A DNA stretch of 64,000 bases from Pollutimonas bauzanensis. Its GTDB lineage: Bacteria > Pseudomonadota > Gammaproteobacteria > Burkholderiales > Burkholderiaceae_B. Below are positions 15,868 to 23,992 of this stretch, one piece after another; positions within the stretch are counted from its first letter, which is position 1; every line of letters begins with the position of its first letter. The stretch is taken from assembly GCF_900129885.1 (NCBI RefSeq), contig NZ_FQXE01000023.1:1-64000 (forward strand), given 5' to 3'. Position numbers and translations under genes: made by a program. Under the pieces are notes generated by a model. The model searched no databases, was not told where the DNA came from, and was given only the letters and a program-made list of their open reading frames with translations.

Positions 15868-17403
15868 ATGACGTTTAGCAGCATACTTTTTCCTCGGATC
15901 GAAGACAGTATGACAAAGGAAAGCGCGGACGCTCCGGAATTCTTTGTCGATTTAAACCTCGACCAGATAGTCGCTGCTATCACCGCAGGCGCGGACGAGT
16001 ACAACTTACCGCCATTTTTTCATGTTTCTTTGGGCGATATGGAAACCATCACGTATCGAAATGAGGTAATGCAGGATCTCGAAGACCCCACGGCGATGGC
16101 GTGTGTAAACGCCTTTGCGCAAAGCATGCGCACCATGCGCGAACATATTAAGCAATCCGGAAAGCTCTCTTATAAGTATCAGAAGGAATGGTGGTTTCTG
16201 GATGCGGTGCAAATCTACTGCGAGGCCGTGAGTACGCTTGCGCGGGATTTATCACATTGCAATTTGGCGTCTGCTGGCGGCTTGGGGTTATGTGACTATT
16301 TGGCAAGCTATACAGGGTCCGAACCATTTACGTCACTGCTGCAAGAGACCACGCAACTTAAAGCAGATTTGTCTGCCGTTCAATACTGCATGCGTATAAA
16401 GGGCGCCACCATCGAGGTTCAAAAATACGGATCCCAAGCGGACTATAGTGCGAGCGTCGAAAAAACGTTCGAAAAGTTCAAGCGGGGAGCGGTGAAGGAC
16501 TACAAGGCCAAGTTTATCGAGTGGCCCGATATGAATCATGTTGAGGCTCAGGTGCTTGAGTTCGTCGCGCAGCTGAATCCGGAACTCTTTGAGCGCCTGG
16601 ACGATTATTGTGTGACGCATGGCGACTATTTGGATCCGACGATTGCCGTTTTCGATCGCGAAGTACAGTTTTATGTCGCTTATCTTGGCTACGTCGCCGT
16701 GCTCAAGCAGGCCGGATTGACGTTTTGCTACGCAAAGGTTTCGGATCAAACGAAAGCAGTGCTTGCTGATGAGTGCTTTGACCTGGCCTTGGCCCACAAA
16801 CTCATTCACGATAAGTCCGCCGTTGTATGCAACGACTTCTACTTGAGCGGCCCGGAGCGTATCTTCGTTGTGTCAGGACCCAACAATGGCGGCAAAACGA
16901 CGTTCGCACGCACTTTCGGACAATTGCACTACATGGCAAGTCTGGGATGTCCCGTGGCCGGCAGACAGGCGCAGCTCTTTCACTTTGACCGATTGTTTGC
17001 ACATTTCGAAAGAGAAGAGAATATCAAAAACTTGAGGGGTAAATTGCAGGATGACCTGGTCCGAATTCATAGCATTCTGGAAAAGGCGTCACCAAACAGC
17101 ATCGTCATCATGAACGAAATATTTACCTCCACCACGTCGCAAGACGCCCTGTTTTTGAGCAAATATGTGTTGGAAGAAATCATAAAGCGGGATTTGCTCT
17201 GCGTGTGCGTGACGTTCCTGGATGAGTTGTCTTCCATGAGCGAAAAAACCGTGAGCGTAGTCAGCACCATCGTCCCTAAAAACCCAACGCTGCGGACTTA
17301 CAAACTGGTAAGAAAGCCCTCCGATGGACTGGCTTATGCGCTATCCCTGGCTGAAAAATACCGGCTTACCTACGCCTTATTACAGGAGCGGCTGAAATCA
17401 TGA
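15868..17403 (+). CDS. MutS-like ATPase, first of a pair
   Basis: A 511-residue protein with the MutS core/lever and ATPase domains but no N-terminal mismatch-recognition (Phe-x-Glu) domain. Walker A GPNNGGKTT is near residue 337 and Walker B SIVIMNEIF near 410, where MutS usually has DE; Asn replaces the Asp while Glu is kept. Start at 15868 is favoured by GAGGAA seven bases upstream. It lies ten bases after the HyfB-like gene inside the fluoride-controlled operon. MutS-family genes have been reported downstream of fluoride riboswitches; the role is not classical mismatch repair. Confidence 0.85.
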   Translation: MTFSSILFPRIEDSMTKESADAPEFFVDLNLDQIVAAITAGADEYNLPPFFHVSLGDMETITYRNEVMQDLEDPTAMACVNAFAQSMRTMREHIKQSGKLSYKYQKEWWFLDAVQIYCEAVSTLARDLSHCNLASAGGLGLCDYLASYTGSEPFTSLLQETTQLKADLSAVQYCMRIKGATIEVQKYGSQADYSASVEKTFEKFKRGAVKDYKAKFIEWPDMNHVEAQVLEFVAQLNPELFERLDDYCVTHGDYLDPTIAVFDREVQFYVAYLGYVAVLKQAGLTFCYAKVSDQTKAVLADECFDLALAHKLIHDKSAVVCNDFYLSGPERIFVVSGPNNGGKTTFARTFGQLHYMASLGCPVAGRQAQLFHFDRLFAHFEREENIKNLRGKLQDDLVRIHSILEKASPNSIVIMNEIFTSTTSQDALFLSKYVLEEIIKRDLLCVCVTFLDELSSMSEKTVSVVSTIVPKNPTLRTYKLVRKPSDGLAYALSLAEKYRLTYALLQERLKS

Positions 17404-18935
17404 AGGCTCTTCTCATGTATAAAGATCGCGATTTTGATTTACACCAGACTTTGCCCATGAATGAGCAGGCCCTCACACAGGATCTTGAACTGACCACCTT
17501 GTTTACTGCGATGGCGCTTGAGGACAAATTCTTGTTCGATGTGACACGGCAAGCGATCCTGTCGAGTGTGGGTAACGATGTGGACACTATCCTGTATCGC
17601 CAAAGCGTGCTTAAAGATTGCCTGAAACATCCTGAGCTTATAAAGCGTATCTATGCTATTACGCTACGCTCGATGGAACTGGAAAAGAAAGCGTATTACG
17701 GATTTTTTAGCAAGTATCCGGCCGCCATACTCAGTAGATCAATTGAAGTGCTTCAGGGTTTCGTTGGAACCTTGAAGGAGCTCAGGAGCATCGCCGAGCT
17801 CCAGGCGGATAAATTCGAGTCCGACGGTTTCGTTACTTTTTTTGCGATGCTGCGCACCGAGCTTAGCGATGACTATTTTGCCGAGATCCAGGAGCATTTG
17901 AAAACGTTGAAGTTTCGTGATGGCGTTTTGATCAGTGCGCAGCTAGACGATGGTAACAAGGGCGCCCATTACATACTTCGAGAGCTGCCACGCAGTACCG
18001 AGTGGTGGATAACAAGGCTTTTAAAGCAGATTTTTATCCGAAAAAAATCGGCCTACTCCTTTACCCTCGCGGATCGCGATGAAAACGGAGCCAGGGCATT
18101 ATCAGAGCTCAGAGACCGAGGCATCAATCTCGTCGCCAATGCGCTGGCGCAGTCGACCGATCATATCCTGAGTTTCTTTTGTCTGCTGCAGACTGAACTG
18201 GCCTTCTATATTGCCTGCTCGAACTTACATGCGAACCTGACTCAACAGCAGGAGCCAATATGCTTTCCCGTGCCCAAGGACAAACAGGAACGGAAACACG
18301 CTTTCACGGAACTCTATGATGTCTGTCTTGCGTTGCAGATGGGACACAGGATCGTCGGTAACGACCTGAATGCAGAAAATAAAAATTTGGTGATCATTAC
18401 TGGCGCTAACCAAGGGGGGAAATCGACTTTCCTACGTAGCCTAGGGTTGTCCCAGTTGATGATGCAATGCGGCATGTTCGTTGCAGCCGAATCGTTCAGC
18501 GCCAATGTTTGCGACGGCCTTTTTACACATTACAAGCGCGAAGAAGACGCAACAATGAAAAGCGGCAAGCTTGATGAAGAGCTCGCCAGAATGAGTGATA
18601 TCGTCGATCAGGCAGCGCCGCACACCGCGGATAGCTTGATGTTGTTCAACGAATCGTTTGCCGCTACGAACGAACGAGAAGGTTCGCAGATTGCCACACA
18701 GATCATGAACGCCCTGTTGGAACGTGGCGTCACGATCGTTTTTGTGACCCATATGTACGAACTTTCCCATGCTTTCTATGAAAGAAAAATGCCAAACGCC
18801 GTGTTTCTGCGAGCTGAACGCCAGAGCGGTGGCACGCGAACCTTTAAGCTAATTGAAGGCGAGCCTTTAAAAACAGGCTATGGTGAAGATCTCTATAAAG
18901 AAATCTTCAAAGACAAAGAAGCGCTTGGCGGATAA
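17400..18935 (+). CDS. MutS-like ATPase, second of a pair
   Basis: A 511-residue paralogue of the preceding gene and overlapping it by ATGA, so the two are likely made in equal amounts and could form a heterodimer, as MutS ATPase domains dimerise. Walker A GANQGGKST is near residue 335 and Walker B SLMLFNESFAATNE near 412, again with Asn before the Glu. No mismatch-binding or connector domain is seen. Last gene of the operon that starts at 8434; no clear terminator follows before the convergent DUF190 gene. Confidence 0.85.
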   Translation: MKALLMYKDRDFDLHQTLPMNEQALTQDLELTTLFTAMALEDKFLFDVTRQAILSSVGNDVDTILYRQSVLKDCLKHPELIKRIYAITLRSMELEKKAYYGFFSKYPAAILSRSIEVLQGFVGTLKELRSIAELQADKFESDGFVTFFAMLRTELSDDYFAEIQEHLKTLKFRDGVLISAQLDDGNKGAHYILRELPRSTEWWITRLLKQIFIRKKSAYSFTLADRDENGARALSELRDRGINLVANALAQSTDHILSFFCLLQTELAFYIACSNLHANLTQQQEPICFPVPKDKQERKHAFTELYDVCLALQMGHRIVGNDLNAENKNLVIITGANQGGKSTFLRSLGLSQLMMQCGMFVAAESFSANVCDGLFTHYKREEDATMKSGKLDEELARMSDIVDQAAPHTADSLMLFNESFAATNEREGSQIATQIMNALLERGVTIVFVTHMYELSHAFYERKMPNAVFLRAERQSGGTRTFKLIEGEPLKTGYGEDLYKEIFKDKEALGG

Positions 18936-19041
18936 CCCCATCAGTAGGAACTCATTGGCGCTACCCAAGCAGCATGGGTTGCAACGCTCTGATGGCACCC
19001 ATGCGTTATATGTCCATACCGCTTGGGCAGTCTGTTTTCAA

Positions 19042-19386
19042 CTATGTGCCCAACGCCATTTCCGCACGCATGAAAATGACTCGCGCCTGAGCAAGGTGGT
19101 GCTCGTGACGACGCAAAAAATCGCGCAGCTTTTCCTCTATATCAATGAGCTCTATGCAATGCGGATGAGAGGGATGAATCGTCTCCACGTGTCGGGCCGA
19201 CATGCGCTGACCTTTTAGATAGCCTGCATGTACTTGGTGAAAAATGACCTGCTCGATGCCTTCGCGCGCGGCATGGCGTAGCAGATGCGAAGCCAGCGAC
19301 GGACGAAAGAAGCGGTGTAGCTTGCGCGACGGCAGCGCTTTCTCGGCAGACTGGAAGTAAAACCGTAGAGCAACGATATTGCTCAT
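19042..19386 (-). CDS. Divergent DUF190 protein, CLC partner
   Basis: A 114-residue product recognisable as DUF190 from its start (VALRFYFQSAEK), a middle helix (LASHLLRHAAREGIEQVIFHQV) and the strand CIELIDIEEKLRDFL that matches the IVDEEEKIRAF segment of the family. It is more distant from the other two DUF190 proteins of the island. Its start overlaps the CLC stop by four bases, so the two are translationally coupled under one riboswitch, suggesting a regulator dedicated to that antiporter. Confidence 0.75.
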   Translation of the reverse strand: MSNIVALRFYFQSAEKALPSRKLHRFFRPSLASHLLRHAAREGIEQVIFHQVHAGYLKGQRMSARHVETIHPSHPHCIELIDIEEKLRDFLRRHEHHLAQARVIFMRAEMALGT

Positions 19387-20714
19387 GAAGAGCTCCTTTC
19401 TTCATTGTTAGCCGTGGTGGGTACGACAGGGGTAGCGCTCTTGCGAAATTCGGCCAAATCGGATAAACGCAGCCCTTCAGGAAAGAGGGCATGTTTGCCC
19501 AAACCCAGGCGTTGAGATCGATAGATCCCGGTGTGGCCGGAAAACAAATAACTAACGACACACGCCAATGCAGCAAATACGCCGATCTGCGGCCCGAATA
19601 ATTCAATGGCCATAATGGTGGATGCGATGGGTGTGTTGGCAGCGCCCGCGAATACCGCGACAAAACCAAGTCCCGCTAGTACGGGAAAAGGCAGGGGGAG
19701 CACATACGCCAGGGCATTACCCAGCGTGGCGCCTATATAAAACAAGGGTGTTACTTCACCCCCCTTGAACCCGGCCCCCAGCGTGAGCGCCGTAAAGCCC
19801 AATTTACCCAGAAAATCGTAGCCTGGCAGTGGCTGCTGGAAGGCTTGAACGATGGTGGGAATACCCAGACCCAAATACTTGTCAGCACCCAGGAAGATAG
19901 TTGCGAGTAATGCGACCACGGCACCGCCCAGCATCGGACGTAACGGCGGGAACTTGATATGCCGCTTGAACCAACGGCCCACGGCGTGCGTGATGTCGGC
20001 AAACAGCATTCCAACAAGACCAAATGCGACACCAGCCGCAAGAGTCGCGAGTAGTGTTATTGGCGAGACGGCCGGCACAAAAGGCACCGTGTAGAGCGTG
20101 TGATGAACACCCAGCAGTCCGGGTATCTGGTCACCAATGATCGCGGCGACTAGGCAGGGAAAGATAGCGTCGTAGCGTAAGCGGCCAATGGCCAGTACTT
20201 CCAGTCCGAAAATCGCGCCAGCAAGCGGCGTGCCAAATACCGACGAAAAACCGGCGCTGATGCCCGCCATCAATAAAATACGCCGGTCTTCCTTGTTTAG
20301 GCCAAACAAGTGGGTCAGCCGGTCCGCCAAGGCTCCGCCCATTTGCACAGCGGTTCCTTCGCGCCCCGCAGAACCCCCGAATAAATGCGTCGCGACTGTG
20401 CCGAGCAAGATAAGGGGGGTCATGCGCTTGGGGACAATGCGCTTAGGGTCATGAATTTCATCGATGAGAAGGTTGTTTCCTCCCTCGACCGATTGGCCAA
20501 GCCAGTGATAGACCCAACCGATCGCAAGCCCTGCAATGGGCAAAAGCCACAGGAGCCACGGATGCGCCAGGCGTGTGTCTGTCGCCCAATCAAGCGAAAC
20601 AAGCAGGACAGCGGACGCCAAGCCTGCCAAGGCGCCGGCCAGTGAGGAAAGAGCCAGCCAACGTACAACAATTGAGAGCATCGCTAACTGCTCAGGAGGT
20701 TTTTTCTTCTTCAT
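19383..20714 (-). CDS. clcF: CLC-F type fluoride/proton antiporter
   Basis: A 443-residue CLC channel/transporter. Signature regions are GGSAGREGTAVQMGG (CLC-F proteins carry GREGT where chloride CLCs have GREGP), FSSVFGTPLAGAIFGLEVL, GFKGGEVTPLFYIGATLG and GAANTPIASTIMAIELFG. The chloride-coordinating Ser motif of ordinary CLCs is not seen. It would expel fluoride in exchange for protons. ATG 20714 was preferred; a TTG at 20768 lies within the terminator sequence. The leader contains a complete fluoride riboswitch. Confidence 0.92.
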   Translation of the reverse strand: MKKKKPPEQLAMLSIVVRWLALSSLAGALAGLASAVLLVSLDWATDTRLAHPWLLWLLPIAGLAIGWVYHWLGQSVEGGNNLLIDEIHDPKRIVPKRMTPLILLGTVATHLFGGSAGREGTAVQMGGALADRLTHLFGLNKEDRRILLMAGISAGFSSVFGTPLAGAIFGLEVLAIGRLRYDAIFPCLVAAIIGDQIPGLLGVHHTLYTVPFVPAVSPITLLATLAAGVAFGLVGMLFADITHAVGRWFKRHIKFPPLRPMLGGAVVALLATIFLGADKYLGLGIPTIVQAFQQPLPGYDFLGKLGFTALTLGAGFKGGEVTPLFYIGATLGNALAYVLPLPFPVLAGLGFVAVFAGAANTPIASTIMAIELFGPQIGVFAALACVVSYLFSGHTGIYRSQRLGLGKHALFPEGLRLSDLAEFRKSATPVVPTTANNEERSSS

Positions 20715-20769
20715 GAGAACCAGGAATGTGAAAATTGACACACAAAACCTGGACAGCGGACACGGCAAT

Positions 20770-20857
20770 AAAAAATGCCTACAACTTCCCTGTCCAGGAA
20801 CTTGTAGGCATCATCAGCCGCAGAGCGCGGCGGTTAGCGGAGGAATGCCATCTCCGT
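20770..20857 (-). promoter_or_regulatory. Fluoride riboswitch with intrinsic terminator, CLC gene
   Basis: On the minus strand GGAGATGGCATTCCTCC (20839-20855), CTAACCG and CTGATGATGCCTACAAG form the aptamer. The 3' arm can pair into the terminator hairpin 20777-20809, followed by six U (20770-20775). Sequence and layout are nearly identical to the MFS copy at 6325-6410, suggesting duplication within the island. Confidence 0.95.
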
Positions 20858-20866
20858 TGGGTGCGA

Positions 20867-20896
20867 ATTATATAGTGTTTTTTCGTAACCTGCCAA
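20867..20896 (-). promoter_or_regulatory. Sigma-70 promoter of the CLC gene
   Basis: On the minus strand -35 TTGGCA (20891-20896) and a perfect -10 TATAAT (20867-20872) are spaced 18 bases; transcription would begin about ten bases before the aptamer. Confidence 0.7.
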
Positions 20897-20985
20897 AGGA
20901 TCTTGAAGCCGATACTCGATAATCAGCACTAACATGTGAGTACTCAAGGAAATGAATAACGCAGCAGTTTCGCAAGGACATTGCT

Positions 20986-21366
20986 ATGAAAACTACCACC
21001 TCAACTTGCCCATTCTGCAGTGCCAACGACGACGTATTACTAAAAAACAGTCATGCCTATGTCCGACGCGATATCAATCCGGTGACACCGGGCCATCTGC
21101 TCGTCATTCCGTTCCGTCATGTCGCTAGTTATTTCGATACCACCGACCAAGAGCGTATGGCATTGCTGCAATTGCTCACCGCCTCCAAAGCCTGGCTGGT
21201 GCAGAATCATGCGCCGGCAGGTTACAACATTGGTATCAATGTGGGTGAAGTCGCCGGCCAGACCATTCCCCATGTACATATTCATCTGATCCCGCGTTAC
21301 GTCGGCGACGTGGACAATCCACGCGGCGGCGTGCGCGGCGTGATACCAGCGAAACAATCCTACTAA
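20986..21366 (+). CDS. HIT-family nucleotide hydrolase/transferase
   Basis: A 126-residue histidine-triad protein: N-terminal CPFC pair (residues 8-11, possible zinc site), the conserved NPVTPGHLLVIP stretch (about 31-42) and the catalytic HVHIHLIPR (about 95-103). HIT enzymes cleave nucleoside phosphoramidates, dinucleoside polyphosphates or fluorophosphate analogues. Ribosome site AAGGA seven bases before ATG. It is divergent from the CLC gene and precedes the enolase riboswitch by about 60 bases, so it appears to have its own, unidentified promoter. Its link with fluoride is positional. Confidence 0.88.
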   Translation: MKTTTSTCPFCSANDDVLLKNSHAYVRRDINPVTPGHLLVIPFRHVASYFDTTDQERMALLQLLTASKAWLVQNHAPAGYNIGINVGEVAGQTIPHVHIHLIPRYVGDVDNPRGGVRGVIPAKQSY

Positions 21367-21392
21367 GGGTGCGAGAGCAGATCACGTTACCG

Positions 21393-21421
21393 TCGCCATT
21401 TTTCGTAATCGGTGCTAGGAT
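21393..21421 (+). promoter_or_regulatory. Possible promoter of the enolase unit
   Basis: -10 TAGGAT (21416-21421) with a weak -35 TCGCCA (21393-21398) at 17 bases; the start would fall at about 21,428, at the riboswitch. Read-through from the HIT gene is an alternative. Confidence 0.4.
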
Positions 21422-21427
21422 TCAGAT

Positions 21428-21508
21428 ACGGAGATGGCATACCTCCTATCCCAACCGCTGGATTCCCAGCTGATGATGCCTACGAATTTCTTACTCAGGA
21501 GATCGTAG
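21428..21508 (+). promoter_or_regulatory. eno: Fluoride riboswitch, enolase operon
   Basis: GGAGATGGCATACCTCC (21430-21446), CAACCGC and CTGATGATGCCTACG (to 21484) form the aptamer. The 3' arm CTACGA (21480-21485) pairs with TCGTAG (21503-21508) as an alternative stem, without a U-tract. The enolase start codon lies 171 bases further, an unusually long leader in which I see no further structure. Confidence 0.92.
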
Positions 21509-21679
21509 TGCGCTGTCCATTACTTCCCCACAACTTCGTTGCGCATCCCGCTCATTTTTCCGGGCGCTCTCTCTTGTATTCGACGCAATGCAATACGGTT
21601 ACGCACCGTCCGCGCCTAATTAAGGCGGGACTGGTTGCACGCTGGCTACCCGTTAAATCGGTTTCATCGAGAGGCGATC

Positions 21680-23050
21680 ATGACTAACGCCAGGCGAATC
21701 TCGGTTGTCACCGCGCAAGAGATACTCGACTCACGCGGCTATCCAACGCTTGAGGTGTCCATCGGACTTGGCGATGGGACGGTCGCCACAGTTGCTGTCC
21801 CCGCCGGTGCGTCCACCGGCAAGCACGAAGCGAGGGAAAGCCGCGATGGCGATCCTAACCGATATGAAGGTAAAGGTGTCCTTCATGCCATTGAGAATGT
21901 CACAGGCATCATTGCTCCTGCTTTGACCGGCATGCCGGCGGACGATCAGTCCGTCATTGACGCAACGCTGTTGGCGTTGGATGGCACTGAGTTCAAGGAG
22001 CGTTTGGGCGCTAATGCGATCCTGGGAGCCTCGCTGGCATGCGCGCGGGCTGCAGCCGCATCCCACGGCGTCGATCTATACCGATACCTGGGTGGGATTG
22101 AAGCCCACGTGCTTCCCGTACCCATGCTCAACGTACTTAACGGCGGCAAGCACGCGCCGGATGGATCGGATATCCAGGAGTTCAAGCTCATTCCGGTTGG
22201 TGCGCCGACCTTTCGCGAAGCTTTACGTTTCGGCGCCGAAACCTACCATGCATTGCGCGACGTGCTACACGACGCAGGCGCGCCGACCACCGTTGGGGAC
22301 GAAGGCGGCTTCGCCCCGGCCCTGACATCGAATGCCGCCTACCTGGACGTTATCATGCAGGCGATCGAGCGCGCAGGCTATCGGCCCGGCGAACAAATCG
22401 CCATTGGCTTGGATCCTGCCGCCACGACTTTCTGTGAACAGCGCTTCTATCATTTACAGCGGGATGCGCGAACGTTATCTACAGGCGAAATGATCGACTA
22501 CTGGGCCGACTGGACGCGCCGCTACCCAATCATTTCGCTCGAAGATCCTTTGGCCGAAGATGATTGGGATGGATTTCAGCGCATCACGTCTCGACTAGGC
22601 AAGCAAGTGCAGATTATTGGGGACGATCTTTTTGTCACGAACCGAAAATTCCTGCAGCGAGGAATCGACACGGGATGTTGCACGGGCATACTGATCAAGC
22701 CCAACCAGATCGGAACTATCAGTGAAACGCTGGAAACCGCACGCATGGCACAGCGCGCGGGATATGCCTGCCTCGTGTCACATCGATCTGGAGAAACCCA
22801 AGACACCAGCATTGCCGACTTGGCCGTGGCACTCAATTGCGGTCAGATCAAGGCAGGCGCTCCGGCACGAGGAGAAAGAGTGGCCAAGTACAACCGTTTA
22901 TTACACATCGAACGCGCCTTGGGCGAAAACGCTGTATTTGCGGGAAAGACAGCGTTTCCACAGCTACGGCAGTCTCTCGCTGGAGGTATACATCATGAAA
23001 GGTTATCAAGTGACATTTTTCACGGTGCAAGATCGCCGTCACGGCCATAA
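21680..23050 (+). CDS. eno: Enolase, fluoride-riboswitch controlled
   Basis: A 456-residue 2-phosphoglycerate dehydratase. Family features in order: AQEILDSRGYPTLEV at the start, PAGASTGKHEARE, the catalytic Glu region of GDEGGFAP, metal ligands in SLEDPLAEDDW and GDDLFVTN, the catalytic Lys in ILIKPNQIGT, and SHRSGETQDTSIADLAV. Fluoride with phosphate inhibits enolase strongly, so induction of an extra copy is a logical defence. The C-terminus extends about 20 residues beyond the usual FAGKTAF end and overlaps the next gene by 56 bases. Start 21680 has GAGAGG upstream. Confidence 0.95.
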   Translation: MTNARRISVVTAQEILDSRGYPTLEVSIGLGDGTVATVAVPAGASTGKHEARESRDGDPNRYEGKGVLHAIENVTGIIAPALTGMPADDQSVIDATLLALDGTEFKERLGANAILGASLACARAAAASHGVDLYRYLGGIEAHVLPVPMLNVLNGGKHAPDGSDIQEFKLIPVGAPTFREALRFGAETYHALRDVLHDAGAPTTVGDEGGFAPALTSNAAYLDVIMQAIERAGYRPGEQIAIGLDPAATTFCEQRFYHLQRDARTLSTGEMIDYWADWTRRYPIISLEDPLAEDDWDGFQRITSRLGKQVQIIGDDLFVTNRKFLQRGIDTGCCTGILIKPNQIGTISETLETARMAQRAGYACLVSHRSGETQDTSIADLAVALNCGQIKAGAPARGERVAKYNRLLHIERALGENAVFAGKTAFPQLRQSLAGGIHHERLSSDIFHGARSPSRP

Positions 23051-23321
23051 GCAAATGGGTGATTGGCTACTTGAGCTTGCTAAATCCATGCAGTTGCACG
23101 GTGCGACATTAATTGGAGCACAAACAGGGATCGGGGCACGCCACCGATTCCATTCGGTCCACTTTCTTGAACTAACTGACCAACCCTTGGAAATCACGAT
23201 GATCGTGTCCGAAGACGAATCAGCCCGGTTATTCGAACGACTCAACGCCGAGCCGAATTTGGAACTGTTTTATGCAAAAACGCCGGTTGAATTTGGAGCT
23301 ATTGGACGCGTGGACCAGTAG
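22995..23321 (+). CDS. DUF190 protein, enolase partner
   Basis: A 108-residue DUF190 protein (YQVTFFTVQDRRHGHKQM, LHGATLIGAQTGIGARHRFHS, final VEFGAIG), a close paralogue of the one beside crcB. It starts inside the enolase gene with a strong GGAGG site eight bases before the ATG and overlaps it by 56 bases, so it belongs to the enolase riboswitch unit. Third DUF190 copy of the island. Confidence 0.85.
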   Translation: MKGYQVTFFTVQDRRHGHKQMGDWLLELAKSMQLHGATLIGAQTGIGARHRFHSVHFLELTDQPLEITMIVSEDESARLFERLNAEPNLELFYAKTPVEFGAIGRVDQ

Positions 23322-23520
23322 TGCCACGGTACCGTGCTAAACATCGACTGGAGCCGTGGCAGACCAATTGAACTTGGTTACTCACCACGCCCCATAGCGC
23401 TTAGCCTTCCACGCAACAATCCTGTTTGATAAATGGACTGGTTATTGACTGCCTGTAGGCGCTAGATAGTCGCAATTATCCAAATTAGAGATAATTTAGT
23501 CAGATTGACTTTCTATCATA
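23322..23520. other. Non-coding right end of the island with inverted repeats
   Basis: No gene is seen. TGCCACGG (23322-23329) and CCGTGGCA (23354-23361) could form a hairpin after the DUF190 gene. Further right lies an AT-rich stretch with AATTATC/GATAATT (23474-23480, 23490-23496) and a 15-bp arm at 23484-23498 repeated inverted with one mismatch at 23522-23536. These may be recombination or transposon-end sequences. Confidence 0.5.
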
Positions 23521-23652
23521 TTAAATTATCCCTAATATTAGGCAATCAAAGACGGCCAGCGCCGCCGGTGGAATCATCCAGCGGTTGAAGCCGGGGGCAG
23601 CAGTAATGCGTTCCTTGCTGAAAAAGCCGTGGTCTGTGGAACCTGTGCTCAT
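23521..23652 (-). pseudogene. N-terminal remnant of an OFA-family oxalate/formate antiporter
   Basis: The minus-strand frame starts at ATG 23652 with AAGGAG upstream and encodes STDHGFFSKERI, APGFNRWMIPPAALAV, the characteristic N-terminus and start of TM1 of OFA/OxlT-type major facilitators. After about 34 codons (near 23,550) similarity ends and nine unrelated codons lead to a stop at 23521. The gene therefore appears cut by the island insertion. It lies downstream of the formate dehydrogenase operon on the same strand, fitting a lost formate/oxalate transporter. Confidence 0.7.
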
Positions 23653-23728
23653 GTTGTCTCCTTGTGGCCGCTCGAGCGCGCCTCTATCTATGAGTGTGTA
23701 CAGAAGGGTATGGGAAAAGATCTGGAAA

Positions 23729-23992
23729 TCAGTTGATGATGGATGCCTTTGGGGTTAGCCGCTGCTTGTTTTGGGTAATGGCCGTAAGGACGATGTCGCT
23801 AAGGCCGGTTTCGCCCGATTGCCCATTGGGCTGGGTTTCAAGAAAATCCAGCATGGCAATGCGCATGCGAGGTTCCCAGAATTTCTGTATGTGGTTGGCA
23901 ATGCCTTCTATTCCTTCGGCGCGGTCGGGCATGGCTTCGAAAAAGTTGCCGATGCGATTGGCCTGGCGGATCAAATGGTCGACGTTGTTCAA
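23729..23992 (-). CDS. fdsD: Formate dehydrogenase delta subunit FdsD
   Basis: An 87-residue protein with the FdsD signature: HLIRQANRIGNFFEAMPD at the N-terminus and IANHIQKFWEPRMR in the middle. FdsD is a small subunit needed for activity of soluble NAD-linked formate dehydrogenases. It overlaps the fdhD stop by four bases and is the last gene of the fdsGBA-fdhD-fdsD operon. The C-terminal 20 residues are not conserved. Confidence 0.9.
   Translation of the reverse strand: MNNVDHLIRQANRIGNFFEAMPDRAEGIEGIANHIQKFWEPRMRIAMLDFLETQPNGQSGETGLSDIVLTAITQNKQRLTPKASIIN

Noticed and set aside
18936-19041. Possible bidirectional terminator between the MutS-like and DUF190 genes
   Set aside because: No convincing stem followed by a U-tract on either strand was found in this short convergent gap.
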